From Ga0077560 sp046330435 (GTDB lineage: Bacteria; Actinomycetota; Thermoleophilia; Miltoncostaeales; Miltoncostaeaceae), in contig JAXLST010000020.1 in the NCBI GenBank assembly GCA_046330435.1, positions 35,666 to 99,665 on the forward strand: a DNA stretch of 64,000 bases, in the 5' to 3' direction. Both the position numbers and the translations under genes were made by a program. Positions 45,331 through 55,181 of this stretch are shown piece by piece (the stretch's first letter is position 1; every line of letters starts with the position of its first letter). The notes beneath the pieces were generated by a model. It saw only the letters and a program-made list of their open reading frames with translations, did not search any database and was not told the DNA's origin.

Positions 45331-48300
45331 GTGGCCCCCCACCCCGCACTGCAACGGTTCCACCCGCTCACGGCGGAGTGGTTCGGGCGGGCCTTCGCGG
45401 AGCCCACCGCGGCGCAGCGCGGCGGCTGGCCGGCGATCGCCGCCGGCGACCACACGCTCATCCTCGCCCCCACCGGATCGGGCAAGACCCTCACGGCGTT
45501 CCTGTGGGCGCTGGACCGCCTCATGGCGGCGAAGCTCGACGGCCGCGAGCCGGACCGCATCCTGTACGTCTCGCCGCTGAAGGCCCTGAACTACGACGTC
45601 GAGCGCAACCTGTCCGGGCCGCTGGCGGGGCTCGCCGACGCCGCCCGGCGCGCCGGGCAGACGCTGCCGGACATCACGGTGGCGGTGCGCACCGGCGACA
45701 CGCCCCAGGTGGACCGCCAGCGGATGATCCGCCGGCCGCCGGACGTGCTCATCACCACGCCCGAGAGCCTGTACCTCATGCTCACCAGCCGGGCGCAGGA
45801 GATCCTCGCCGGCGTCCGCACGGTCATCGTGGACGAGATCCACGCGGTGGCGGCCACCAAGCGCGGCGCGCACCTGGCCCTGTCCTTGGAGCGGCTGGAG
45901 CGGCTGGTCGCCGGGGACGGCGGCTCGGTGCAGCGCATCGGCCTGTCGGCCACCCAGCGCCCCCTGAGCGAGATCGCCCGGTTCCTGGGCGGCCAGGACG
46001 GCGAGGGCCGCCCCCGCGACGTGACGGTGGTGGACGCCTCCGGCGGCAAGGAGCTGGACCTCGAGGTCATCGTCCCCGTCGAGGACATGGCGGAGCTCGG
46101 CTCCGACGGGCCGGTGCCGCTCGCCGAGGCCATCGACTCGGTCGCCGGGATGGAGAACCAGCGCCGCTCGATCTGGCCGGCCATGTACCCGCGGCTGGTG
46201 GAGCTGGTGAAGGCCCACGCCAGCACGCTCATCTTCGTGAACAACCGGCGCCTGGCGGAGCGCCTGGCCCTGCGGCTCAACGAGCTGGCCGGGGAGGAGA
46301 TCGCCCGCGCCCACCACGGCAGCGTCGCCCGCGAGCAGCGGCTGCTCATCGAGGAGGACCTCAAGGCCGGCCGCATCCCGGCCCTGGTGGCCACCTCGAG
46401 CCTGGAGCTGGGCATCGACATGGGCGCCGTGGACCTGGTGATCCAGGTGGAGAGCCCCCGCAGCGTCGCGCGCGGCATCCAGCGCGTCGGGCGGGCGGGC
46501 CACAGCGTGGGCGCCGCCAGCCGCGGCCGCATCTTCCCCAAGTTCCGGGGCGACCTCCTGGAGTGCGCGGCGGTGGTGCAGCGCATGCGCGACGGGGAGA
46601 TCGAGCACACCGCCGTGCCGCGCCTGCCACTGGACGTGCTGGCCCAGCAGCTGGTCGCGATCTGCGTGGAGGGCGTCTGGACCGTCGAGGAGCTGCTGGA
46701 GGTGGCCCGCGGCGCGTACCCGTTCGCGGAGCTCAGCCGCGAGCAGCTGGAGAACGTGCTGGACATGCTCGCCGGGCGGTATCCCAGTGACGAGTTCGCC
46801 GAGCTGCGGCCCCGCCTGGTGTGGGACCGGGTGGCCGGCACGGTGCGGGCCCGGCCGGGGGCGCGGCAGCTGGCGGTGCAGAACGCCGGCACGATCCCCG
46901 ACCGCGGCCTGTACGGCGTGTACCTGGCCGACGGCAGCAGCCGCGTGGGCGAGCTGGACGAGGAGATGGTCTACGAGGCCCGCGCCGGCCAGACGTTCCT
47001 GCTGGGCGCCTCCACGTGGCGCATCGAGGAGATCACCCGCGACCGGGTGCTGGTGTCCCCCGCGCCGGGCGTGCCCGGGGCGGTGCCGTTCTGGCGCGGC
47101 GAGGGCGTGGGCCGTCCCGCCGAGCTGGGCGCCGCGGTGGGCCGCACCGCCCGGGAGCTGGTGTCCGCGAACCGCGACGCCGCCATCGCGCGGCTGCGCA
47201 CGGACAGCCGGTTCGACGAGCGCGCCGCCGCCAACCTGGTGCAGTACCTGCACGACCAGGCCGCGGCGACCGGCACCGTGCCCAGCGACCGGGCCGTGGT
47301 GGTGGAGCGGTTCCGGGACGAGATCGGCGACTGGCGCCTGTGCGTGCTGAGCCCGTTCGGCGCCCGCGTGCACGCCCCCTGGGCGATGGCCCTGGGCGTG
47401 CGCATCCGGGAGACGATGGGCCAGGAGGCCCACGGCATCTGGACCGACGACGGCATCGCCATCCACCTGCCGGAGGCGGAGGCGGCCCCCGCCGCCGAGG
47501 TCGCCCTCATCGACCCGGACGAACTGGACGAGCTGGTGCTGGGCGAGCTGGGCGGCACCGCCCTGTTCGGCGCCCGCTTCCGCGAGAACGCCGCCCGGGC
47601 CCTGCTCATCCCCCGCCGCCGGCCCGGCCAGCGGACGCCGCTGTGGCAGCAGCGGCTGCGGGCCTCGTCGCTGCTGCAGGTGGCCCGCAAGTACGGCAGC
47701 TTCCCGGTGATCCTGGAGACCTACCGGGAGTGCCTGAACGACTGGTTCGACCTGCCGGCCCTGCGCGACCTGCTGGCACGCATCCGCTCCCGGGAGGTCG
47801 GGGTGGTGGAGGTGGAGACCCAGTCCCCCTCCCCGTTCGCCTCGAGCCTGCTGTTCGAGTACGTGCAGACCTACATGTACGAGGGCGACGCGCCGGTGGC
47901 GGAGCGCCGGGCGCAGGCCCTCGCCCTGGACCGCGACCTGCTGCGGGAGCTGCTGGGCCGCGACGAGATGCGGGAGCTCATCGACCCCGGCGCGCTGGAG
48001 TCGGTGGAGGACGACCTGCAGGGGCGGTCCGAGCGGGCCCGCGCCCGCGACGCCGACGGCCTGCACGACCTGCTGCGCCGGGTGGGCGACCTCACCGAGG
48101 CGGAGGTCGCGGCACGCGTCACCGCGCCGCGGGAGGCCGGGGCCTGGTTGGAGGTGCTGGCAGCCGAGCGCCGCAGCACCCGCATCCGCCTTGCGGGGGA
48201 GGACCGCTGGATCGCCGCCGAGGACGCCGGCCGGTACCGCGACGGCCTGGGCGTGATGCCGCCCTCCGGGTTGCCCGGGGCGTTCCTGGAGCCGGTCGAC

Positions 48301-49791
48301 GACGCCCTCACCGGCCTCGTGGCCCGGTACGCGCGCACCCACGGGCCGTTCCCCGCCGGGGACCTGGCCGACCGCTTCGGCATCGCCCGCGGGGCCGCCG
48401 AGGCCGCCCTCTCGGGGCTGGAGGCGTCCGGCGCCGTGGTGCGCGGGGAGATGCGCCCCGGCGGCAGCGGCCGGGAGTGGTGCGATTCCGAGGTCCTCCG
48501 CCGCCTGCGCCGGGCGAGCCTGGCGGTGCTGCGCAAGGAGGTGGAGCCCGCCGACCCCGCCGCCCTGGGCCGGTTCCTGCCCGCCTGGCACGGCATCGAC
48601 CGGCCGCCCGCCGCTCCCGGCCCCGATGCGCTGCGCGACGTCATCGGCCGGCTGCAGGGCGTGGCCCTGCCGGCCGCGCAATGGGAGGCCGAGACCCTCC
48701 CCCGCCGCCTGGGCGCCTACAGCCCCGCGTGGCTCGACCAGCTGGCCGCCGCCGGCGAGGTGGTGTGGGTGGGCGCCGGGCAGGGCCGCGTGGCCCTGTA
48801 CCTGCGCGACGACGCCCCGCTGCTGGGCGCGCCGTCCGGCGCCGCCGACCTGCCGCAGGACGACCCGGTCGTCACGGCGGTGGCGGCGGCCCTGGAGGGT
48901 GGCGCGCTGTTCTGGGACGACCTGCTGGAGGCCGTCGAGGCCCCGCGGGAGGAGCTGTTCGCCGCCCTGTGGGCCCTGGTGTGGGCTGGCCAGGCCACCA
49001 ACGACCTGTGGGCGCCGCTGCGCGCCCCGCGCCGGCTGCCCACCGCCCAGGCCCGCCCGCCGCGGCCCGGAGGCTCCCGCCTGTCGATGCGGCGCGGCCC
49101 CGCCCGCGGGGGGATGGCGGCCGTCGCCGGCCGGTGGTCGCGAGCGGAGCGTCTGTTCACCCGCGGGGCGGCCGCCCCGGCCGACCGCCGCCGCGCGCAC
49201 GCGGAGCTGCTGCTGGAGCGGCACGGGGTGGTCACGCGCGGTGCCGTGGTGGCGGAGGGGATCCCCGGCGGGTTCTCCGGCGTCTACCAGGCGCTCGGCG
49301 ACCTGGAGACCGTGGGGATGTGCCGGCGCGGGTACTTCGTTGAGGGCCTGGGCGGCGCCCAGTTCGCGCTGCCCGGCGCCGTCGAGCGCCTGCGTGACCT
49401 GCGCGACCGGCGCCCGGGGGAACCGGTGGACGCCCTGGTGATGGGTGCCGCGGATCCCGCGCAGCCCTACGGCGCGGCGCTGGCCTGGCCGCAGGGGCAC
49501 GCGAGGCGCAGCCCGTCCCGCGTGCACGGCGCGCAGGTGGTGCTGCTGGACGGGTCGCCCGCCCTGTACGTGGAGCGCGGCGGGCGGTCGCTCACCACGT
49601 TCCGCGACCCGGACCCCGAGTGGACCGGACCCGCCCTGGAGGCGCTGGCGGCCTGGGTGCGCGCCGACCGCTCCCGGCGGCTGCTGGTGGAGCGCGTGGA
49701 CGGCGAGCCGGTGACCGGCACCGCCTGGGCGGACCTGCTCGCCTCGGCCGGCTTCCGGGTGGACCTCAAGGGGATGCTGCTGCGTGCCTGA
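45331..49791 (+). CDS. lhr: Large helicase-related protein Lhr
   Basis: 1486 residues, the normal length for full-length bacterial Lhr, an ATP-dependent 3'-5' single-strand translocase/RNA:DNA helicase involved in DNA repair. Helicase motifs: Walker A LILAPTGSGKTLTAFL, Ia YVSPLKALNYDV, Walker B VIVDEIHAVAATKRG, III GLSATQRP, IV LIFVNNRRLAERLA, V ATSSLELGIDMGAVDLVIQV and VI RGIQRVGRAGHSVG. The winged-helix, Lhr-core and C-terminal domains follow. GTG start at 45331; its stop overlaps the glycosylase gene by 8 bases. Confidence 0.97.
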   Translation: MAPHPALQRFHPLTAEWFGRAFAEPTAAQRGGWPAIAAGDHTLILAPTGSGKTLTAFLWALDRLMAAKLDGREPDRILYVSPLKALNYDVERNLSGPLAGLADAARRAGQTLPDITVAVRTGDTPQVDRQRMIRRPPDVLITTPESLYLMLTSRAQEILAGVRTVIVDEIHAVAATKRGAHLALSLERLERLVAGDGGSVQRIGLSATQRPLSEIARFLGGQDGEGRPRDVTVVDASGGKELDLEVIVPVEDMAELGSDGPVPLAEAIDSVAGMENQRRSIWPAMYPRLVELVKAHASTLIFVNNRRLAERLALRLNELAGEEIARAHHGSVAREQRLLIEEDLKAGRIPALVATSSLELGIDMGAVDLVIQVESPRSVARGIQRVGRAGHSVGAASRGRIFPKFRGDLLECAAVVQRMRDGEIEHTAVPRLPLDVLAQQLVAICVEGVWTVEELLEVARGAYPFAELSREQLENVLDMLAGRYPSDEFAELRPRLVWDRVAGTVRARPGARQLAVQNAGTIPDRGLYGVYLADGSSRVGELDEEMVYEARAGQTFLLGASTWRIEEITRDRVLVSPAPGVPGAVPFWRGEGVGRPAELGAAVGRTARELVSANRDAAIARLRTDSRFDERAAANLVQYLHDQAAATGTVPSDRAVVVERFRDEIGDWRLCVLSPFGARVHAPWAMALGVRIRETMGQEAHGIWTDDGIAIHLPEAEAAPAAEVALIDPDELDELVLGELGGTALFGARFRENAARALLIPRRRPGQRTPLWQQRLRASSLLQVARKYGSFPVILETYRECLNDWFDLPALRDLLARIRSREVGVVEVETQSPSPFASSLLFEYVQTYMYEGDAPVAERRAQALALDRDLLRELLGRDEMRELIDPGALESVEDDLQGRSERARARDADGLHDLLRRVGDLTEAEVAARVTAPREAGAWLEVLAAERRSTRIRLAGEDRWIAAEDAGRYRDGLGVMPPSGLPGAFLEPVDDALTGLVARYARTHGPFPAGDLADRFGIARGAAEAALSGLEASGAVVRGEMRPGGSGREWCDSEVLRRLRRASLAVLRKEVEPADPAALGRFLPAWHGIDRPPAAPGPDALRDVIGRLQGVALPAAQWEAETLPRRLGAYSPAWLDQLAAAGEVVWVGAGQGRVALYLRDDAPLLGAPSGAADLPQDDPVVTAVAAALEGGALFWDDLLEAVEAPREELFAALWALVWAGQATNDLWAPLRAPRRLPTAQARPPRPGGSRLSMRRGPARGGMAAVAGRWSRAERLFTRGAAAPADRRRAHAELLLERHGVVTRGAVVAEGIPGGFSGVYQALGDLETVGMCRRGYFVEGLGGAQFALPGAVERLRDLRDRRPGEPVDALVMGAADPAQPYGAALAWPQGHARRSPSRVHGAQVVLLDGSPALYVERGGRSLTTFRDPDPEWTGPALEALAAWVRADRSRRLLVERVDGEPVTGTAWADLLASAGFRVDLKGMLLRA

Positions 49792-50599
49792 GGGGCAGAT
49801 CAGTCACCGCAACGCCCGTGACTGGAACCGCGTGCTCGCCGGCCTCCCGCTGCTGCGCGCCTGGAGCGACGAGCCGATGATCGCCACGCGGCGCATCCCG
49901 GAGCGCCTGGAGGGCGACACGGTCGCGTCCGCGGAGGCCCGCGGCAAGCACCACCTGCTGCGGTTCGCCAGCGGCCGCGTGCTGCACTCCCACCTGATGA
50001 TGAACGGCGTGTGGCGACTGGTGCCCGACGGCCGCCCGGTGCATCCCGGCGGGCTGTTCCTGGGCCTGCAGGTGCCCGGCTGGACCGCCGCCCTGTACCG
50101 GTGCCCCAACGTGCGGCTGCTTGAGCCCGGCGAGCCGCTGCCGGCCGCCGTGCAGCGGCTGGGGAAGGACCTGCTGGCGACGGCCACCGATCCGGCGGCC
50201 GACACGGCCGCGGCGCTGCGGCGCTGCGACCCCGGACGCCAGGTGGGCGACGCGGTGATGGACCAGCGCGTGGTGTCCGGCATCGGCAACGTCTACAAGA
50301 GCGAGAGCCTGTTCCTCGCCGGCGTCGATCCCTGGCGGGCCGTCGGGTCGCTCACCGACGACGAGGCCGGCCGCGTGGGCGCGATCGCCGCGGAGCTGCT
50401 GGAGCGGGGCGTGCGGGACCGCGGGCGCATCAGCACCTACGACCGGCCGGGCCGTCCCCCGGGGCTGCGGCCCAGCGGCGAGAAGTGGGTGTACGGCCGC
50501 CGAGGCCTGCCGTGCCGGCGGTGCGGCACGCCGATCCTGTCGCGGGGCCAGGGTGATGCGAACCGCACCACCTACTGGTGCCCCGCCTGCCAGACCTAG
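49784..50599 (+). CDS. nei2: Endonuclease VIII-type DNA glycosylase (Nei2)
   Basis: 271 residues of the Fpg/Nei family of oxidised-base glycosylases. It starts MPEGQ, so after Met removal the catalytic Pro and Glu lie at positions 1 and 2. Core: EARGKHHLLRFASGRVLHSH, the helix-two-turn-helix QRVVSGIGNVYKSESLFLAG and a C-terminal zinc finger with four Cys (CRRCG ... CPACQT). It overlaps lhr by 8 bases; the two are paired in many actinobacteria and probably act in one repair route. Confidence 0.95.
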   Translation: MPEGQISHRNARDWNRVLAGLPLLRAWSDEPMIATRRIPERLEGDTVASAEARGKHHLLRFASGRVLHSHLMMNGVWRLVPDGRPVHPGGLFLGLQVPGWTAALYRCPNVRLLEPGEPLPAAVQRLGKDLLATATDPAADTAAALRRCDPGRQVGDAVMDQRVVSGIGNVYKSESLFLAGVDPWRAVGSLTDDEAGRVGAIAAELLERGVRDRGRISTYDRPGRPPGLRPSGEKWVYGRRGLPCRRCGTPILSRGQGDANRTTYWCPACQT

Positions 50600-51006
50600 G
50601 TCCGCGGCCCCGGGCAGGTGGGCAGGCGCAGCTGCAGCGGCACGCCGCCGCGCAGCGAGACCCGGGCGCGGGTGTACCACCGGCGGCCGCCGCACCCCGC
50701 GCGCTGGCGGAACAGCACGACGCGGGCGGGGGTGGTGGTGACCACGTCGCCCTCGAAGGGGATCGTGCGGACGACGCCCGTGGCCCGCGCCGTGGCCGTG
50801 CCCCAGCCGGTCCACCGCAGGTTCCGGAGGTTGAAGTCCCCGAGGTCACCGAGCCCCAGGCCCAGCATCCGGCACGCGGCGGGAGCCACCCGCCCCACGT
50901 CCCCGCGGGCGGTGAGGCACGCCACCCGGTGGTCCGACGGCGCGGCGGCGGCGGGGACGGCGGCGGCGGCGACGGCCGCGAGGGCCAGCAGGAGCGGGGT
51001 GCGCAT
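50596..51006 (-). CDS. Small secreted hypothetical protein (136 aa)
   Basis: Signal peptide (MRTPLLLALAAVAAAAVPAA) followed by about 110 residues with four Cys (VACLTARG, APAACRML, RAGCGG, PTCPG), likely disulfide-bonded, and many Arg/Thr/Val strand-like stretches. No family recognised. Its stop and that of nei2 share the palindrome CTAG. Confidence 0.65.
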   Translation of the reverse strand: MRTPLLLALAAVAAAAVPAAAAPSDHRVACLTARGDVGRVAPAACRMLGLGLGDLGDFNLRNLRWTGWGTATARATGVVRTIPFEGDVVTTTPARVVLFRQRAGCGGRRWYTRARVSLRGGVPLQLRLPTCPGPRT

Positions 51007-51068
51007 GGGGGTCTCCGGTCGTCGGTTCGTGCCGCACCGACCGCCCCGGCGGCCCGGGCGTTACCGGC

Positions 51069-52043
51069 TCAGTCCTGGTCGACCGACGCCCGGCGGGGGG
51101 TGACCGTGGGACGCCCGCGGCGCATCGCGATGATCTCCTCGTTCACCTCGGCCCCGCCCAGCAGGGCGACGCCGATGCCCCACAGCAGCGTGAGGTAGAC
51201 GACGACGCCGATCAGCGTCCCGTAGACGGTGAACGCGGTGAAGTTGCTCACGTACACGGCGAACAGCTGGGTGAAGCCGATGATCCCGATCGCCGCGACG
51301 AGGATCCCGGGCAGGTAGGTCAGCAGCCGACGGCGGGAGGCGTTGGGCCCGTACCGGTACAGCACCCACACCATCACCAGCAGCAGCAGGGTCGCCGCCG
51401 GGAACAGGATGTTCAGGAGCGTCAGCACCGCGTCGTTCTGCAGGCCCCAGTTCTCGTCGGCCCAGTCGATGAGGTCCTGCCCCACGATGAGCAGGCCGTT
51501 CACGGCGACCATCAGGACGCTCCAGATGGCGGCGAACTTGATCCCCACGACCTTGGTGTGGAACCACGAGCGGTGCGGGACGCCCCGGGAGCGGTCGAGG
51601 CCCACCATGAGCGCGCCGATCGCGTTCCCGACGAGGTACAGCGCGCCGGCGGTACCGAGCACCAGGAACAGCACCGCCTGGTTGGGGCTGGTGACCGCCT
51701 CCGTGAGCAGGTCCGTGAGCGCCTGCTTGTACGCCTCGGGGATCTGTTCCTTGTAGGTCTCGATGATGCGCCGCGGCGCGTCGTCCCCCAGCACCAGGCT
51801 CACCACCGACAGCACCACGATGAGCAGCGGGATCGTCGCGATGAAGGCGTTGTAGGCGAACTGGCTGGCCAGCCCCGTGACGCTGTCGCGCTGCCCGCGC
51901 ACCACGACGCCCACCACCAGGTTGGCGAGCGTGACGGTGCCCCGCCGGGCCCGGTCGGCCGCGGCCTGGGCCCGCGGGAGGGCCGTTCCGCCGCGTGGCG
52001 GAGCGGGATCCGGAGCGGGCTTCGGGTCTGGCTGCGTGCTCAC
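51069..52043 (-). CDS. YihY/BrkB-type membrane protein
   Basis: About 324 residues with five or six membrane helices: FIATIPLLIVVLSVVSLVLG, VLFLVLGTAGALYLVGNAIG, FAAIWSVLMVAVNGLLIVG, LLLLVMVWVLYRYGPNASRR and IGVVVYLTLLWGIGVALLGG followed by AEVNEE. The ASQFAYNAFIATIPLL and YRYGPNA signatures identify the YihY/virulence factor BrkB family. These are sometimes annotated as RNase BN, wrongly. I chose GTG 52043; an ATG at 52169 would add a low-quality Pro-rich leader. Function unknown. Confidence 0.88.
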   Translation of the reverse strand: MSTQPDPKPAPDPAPPRGGTALPRAQAAADRARRGTVTLANLVVGVVVRGQRDSVTGLASQFAYNAFIATIPLLIVVLSVVSLVLGDDAPRRIIETYKEQIPEAYKQALTDLLTEAVTSPNQAVLFLVLGTAGALYLVGNAIGALMVGLDRSRGVPHRSWFHTKVVGIKFAAIWSVLMVAVNGLLIVGQDLIDWADENWGLQNDAVLTLLNILFPAATLLLLVMVWVLYRYGPNASRRRLLTYLPGILVAAIGIIGFTQLFAVYVSNFTAFTVYGTLIGVVVYLTLLWGIGVALLGGAEVNEEIIAMRRGRPTVTPRRASVDQD

Positions 52044-52367
52044 CTGAGGGTCTGTATCGGGGTGGGAGGGCGTCCGCAACCCCGGCCCCCGCCATTCGGA
52101 CGGGGAGGCCGGATGTTCCGCCCCGCACATAGGGGGCGACATGACCGGATGAACTTGTGTAAAACTCATAGGCAGAAGGGCCGTTCCCCACCCGCGCGGC
52201 AATCGGAGCCGCAGCGCTCAGGGCACAGCGCAGCAGGCTCCTGATCGGAGCGGATGGCGTCACCGGACGTGCGTCATCGGCTTCGGCGGCCCTTCACCAG
52301 TTCCCCCCGAGGACGCCGACTCCTCGTCCCTGCAAGGCTTCCCCGCGTCACCGACCCGGAGGAGCAC
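52044..52367. other. 324-base gap, probable divergent control region
   Basis: Between the YihY-type gene and the dehydrogenase. A less GC-rich stretch at about 52150-52170 (GAACTTGTGTAAAACTCATA) is the only promoter-like DNA. The rest carries no convincing ORF or structured RNA that I recognise. Confidence 0.4.
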
Positions 52368-53210
52368 ATGCGCATCGGTTTCGTCGGCCCGGGCCTGATG
52401 GGCGCCGGGATGATCCGCAACCTCGCCGCCGCGGGCCACGAGGTCACCGTGTACGCCCGCACGCCCGCCAAGGTGGACGGCCTGCCCGCCACCCCGGCGC
52501 CGTCGATCGCGGAGGCCGTGGACGGCCGTGAGCTCATGTGCAGCTGCGTCACCGACAGCGACGACGTGCGCGCCGTCGTGCGCGCCACGCTGGAGGCCCC
52601 GTCCCCGCCGCCGGTGATCGTGGAGCTCAGCACCATCGCCCCCGCCGTGGCGCGCGAGCTGGCGCGGGAGTGCGCGGCGCGGGGCGTGGCGTACCTGGAC
52701 TGCCCGGTGAGCGGCGGCCCGCCCGGCGCCGAGGCCGGGACCCTGGCGATCATGTGCGGCGGTGAGGCGGACGCCTATGCCGCGGCGGCGCCCGCGCTGG
52801 ACGCGATGGGCGACCCCGCCAAGCGCACCCACTGCGGGCCGGTGGGCGCGGGCCTGGTCGCCAAGCTGGTGAACAACCAGCTGGTGGCCGTGATCAGCGC
52901 CGCGACCGCCGAGGCGTTCGGCATGGGCCAGCGCGCCGGTGTGGACCCCGCCCTGCTGCGGCAGGTGGTGCTCGCGTCGTCCGGGGCCAGCTGGCAGCTG
53001 GAGCACCTGTTCCCCCGCGTGCTGGGCGGCGACCACCGCCCCGGGTTCCGGGTGCGCGACCTGCGGAAGGACCTGGGCCACGCCCGCGACCTCGCCGGCC
53101 GCCCCCAGCCCATCGCCGACGTCGCCGGCGCGCTGTTCGACGACGTGGACGGCGCCCTGGACTACGGCGCGGTGGCCCGCCGCTTCATGGAGCTGCCGCC
53201 CGGGCCGTGA
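52368..53210 (+). CDS. 3-hydroxyisobutyrate dehydrogenase family oxidoreductase
   Basis: 280 residues. The Rossmann motif MRIGFVGPGLMGAGMIRNLA, the substrate-binding loop ARGVAYLDCPVSGGPPGAEA and the catalytic Lys segment GLVAKLVNNQLVAVISAATA all match beta-hydroxyacid dehydrogenases. The start at 52368 follows GGAGGAG. It could act on 3-hydroxyisobutyrate, tartronate semialdehyde or an imine; context does not tell. Confidence 0.92.
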   Translation: MRIGFVGPGLMGAGMIRNLAAAGHEVTVYARTPAKVDGLPATPAPSIAEAVDGRELMCSCVTDSDDVRAVVRATLEAPSPPPVIVELSTIAPAVARELARECAARGVAYLDCPVSGGPPGAEAGTLAIMCGGEADAYAAAAPALDAMGDPAKRTHCGPVGAGLVAKLVNNQLVAVISAATAEAFGMGQRAGVDPALLRQVVLASSGASWQLEHLFPRVLGGDHRPGFRVRDLRKDLGHARDLAGRPQPIADVAGALFDDVDGALDYGAVARRFMELPPGP

Positions 53211-53263
53211 CCCGGCGGGACGGCCGCCGGATCCGCGAGGGGCGCCACGCGGTCCGGCGGCCA

Positions 53264-55141
53264 TCACCCGCGCGGCGGGCTGCGGGGCCCGTCGTGTCGC
53301 GTGTCCCGTTGTCCCCGTCCCGGAACCCGGTCAAACGGATCAGGACGTGTCCCGGGCTTGAGCAGCGGCCGGGTGCCCGACAGCGCCAGGGCGGCGTCCA
53401 CCAGCGCCAGGTGGGTGAACGCCTGCGGCACGTTGCCCAGCTGGCGGCCGGCGACCGGGTCGTACTCCTCCGAGAGCAGGCCCACGTCGTTGCGCAGGTC
53501 CAGGAGCCGCTCGAACAGCTCACGGGCCTCGCGGTGCTCGCCCTGCATCGCCAGGACCGACACCAGCCAGAACGAGCACGGCAGGAACACGCCCTCCGGC
53601 TCGGCGATGCCGTCCACGGCGCCGTCGGGCCGCGGCAGGTAGCGCTGCACCAGACCGTCCACGGTGAGCTCCCGGCGGATCACCTCGACGGTGGAGACCA
53701 TGCGCGGGTCGTCCGCGGGCAGCAGCCCGATGAGCGGCAGCAGCAGCACCCCGGCGTCCAGATCCGGGGCGCCGTAGGCCTGCACGAAGGCGCCGCGGCC
53801 GGCGTCCCAGCCGCGGTGCAGCACCTCGGCGCGGATCGCGTCGCGGTGCTCCCGCCACCGGTCCACGGGCCCCTCGAACCCGAACTCCTCCACCATCCGC
53901 ACGCCGCGGTCGAACGCCAGCCACGCCATGGCCTTGGACGAGGTGAAGTGCCGTTCGGGGCCGCGCACCTCCCACATGCCGGAGTCCGGCCGCCGCCAGG
54001 CGTCCTCCAGCCACTCGAGCAGGGTGCGCAGCAGCGACCAGGACTCCCCGTCGCCGTCCACCCCGGCCTTCAGGGCCAGGTACATGGCGTCCATGAGCTC
54101 GCCGTAGACGTCGAGCTGCAGCTGCCCGTGGGCGGCGTTCCCCACGCGCACGGGGGCGGAGCCCTCGAAGCCCGGCAGCCACTCCAGCTCACGCTCGTCC
54201 AGGCGCCGCTCCCCGCCCACCCCGTACATGATCTGCAGGTCCGCGGGGTCGCCTGCGGCGGCGCGCAGCAGCCAGTCCCGCCACGCGCGGGCCTCCTCCC
54301 GGTACCCGGCGCGCAGCATCGCCGAAAGGGTCAGCGCGGCGTCGCGCAGCCAGCAGAACCGGTAGTCCCAGTTGCGCGACCCGCCGATCGCCTCCGGCAG
54401 CGAGGTGGTGGGGGCCGCCACGATGCCGCCGGTGGGCAGGTGCGTGAGCGCCTTGAGGATGAGCAGGGAGTCGTGGATCTCCTCGTGGTGGTCGCCCACG
54501 TGGCTGCACCGCGACGTCCAGTCCCGCCAGAAGCCCTCGGTCTCGTCCAGCTCCCGCTCCGGGTCCCGCGCCGGCGGGAGGGGCTCGTGCGACGGGTACC
54601 AGGTGAGGCTGAACGGCATCCGCTCGCCGGGGCGGAGCGTGAACTCGCTCACGGTGGACCGGTTCTCCCCGTGGGTGGGCGCCTGCGTCCGGAAGCACAG
54701 GGCGTCCGGGCCGGCCACCGCCAGGCGCGCCCCGTCGACCCGGCGCACCCACGGCACGATGCGCCCGTAGTCGAAGCGGATGACCAGCTCCGACCGCATC
54801 GTCACCTCGCCGTCCAGCCCCTCGGCGATCCGCACGATGTCCGGGGCGGCGTCCCGCGGCGGCATGAAGTCCATGATGCGCACCGCGCCGGTGTCGCACT
54901 CCACCACGGTCTCCAGGATGAGCGTGTCCGACCGGTACCGCCGGGTGCGCCGCCGCACCCCGCCCACCGGGGCGAGCGTCCAGTGGCCGTTGCGGGCGTC
55001 GCCCAGCAGCGCCGCGAAACACGCCCCGGAGTCGAACCGCGGCAGGCAGCACCACTCGATCCCGCCCTCGCGGGACACCAGGGCCGCGGTCTGCAGGTCC
55101 CCGATGAGGGCGTAGTCCTCGATGCGCCGCATCGGCTCCAT
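53264..55141 (-). CDS. GH15 family trehalase/glucoamylase-like hydrolase
   Basis: 625 residues. An N-terminal beta-sandwich (IEDYALIGDLQTAALVSREG, IEWCCLPRFDSGACFAALLG) precedes the (alpha/alpha)6 barrel with GGSRNWDYRFCWLRDAALTL, GNAAHGQLQLDVYGELMDAM and the C-terminal GLLSEEYDPVAGRQLGNVPQ followed by AFTHLALV. This is the pattern of mycobacterial GH15 trehalases, in which the Glu pair in LSEEYDP helps catalysis. No signal peptide, so it is cytoplasmic. Trehalase is more likely than glucoamylase, but substrate needs testing. Confidence 0.93.
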   Translation of the reverse strand: MEPMRRIEDYALIGDLQTAALVSREGGIEWCCLPRFDSGACFAALLGDARNGHWTLAPVGGVRRRTRRYRSDTLILETVVECDTGAVRIMDFMPPRDAAPDIVRIAEGLDGEVTMRSELVIRFDYGRIVPWVRRVDGARLAVAGPDALCFRTQAPTHGENRSTVSEFTLRPGERMPFSLTWYPSHEPLPPARDPERELDETEGFWRDWTSRCSHVGDHHEEIHDSLLILKALTHLPTGGIVAAPTTSLPEAIGGSRNWDYRFCWLRDAALTLSAMLRAGYREEARAWRDWLLRAAAGDPADLQIMYGVGGERRLDERELEWLPGFEGSAPVRVGNAAHGQLQLDVYGELMDAMYLALKAGVDGDGESWSLLRTLLEWLEDAWRRPDSGMWEVRGPERHFTSSKAMAWLAFDRGVRMVEEFGFEGPVDRWREHRDAIRAEVLHRGWDAGRGAFVQAYGAPDLDAGVLLLPLIGLLPADDPRMVSTVEVIRRELTVDGLVQRYLPRPDGAVDGIAEPEGVFLPCSFWLVSVLAMQGEHREARELFERLLDLRNDVGLLSEEYDPVAGRQLGNVPQAFTHLALVDAALALSGTRPLLKPGTRPDPFDRVPGRGQRDTRHDGPRSPPRG

Positions 55142-55181
55142 TGTTCCCCGGCGGGCGCCGCGCCTCCCGGAGATCGGTTCC

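Noticed and set aside
45271..49527. 1400-codon minus-strand frame opposite lhr
   Set aside because: Antisense shadow; lhr has all helicase motifs in order.
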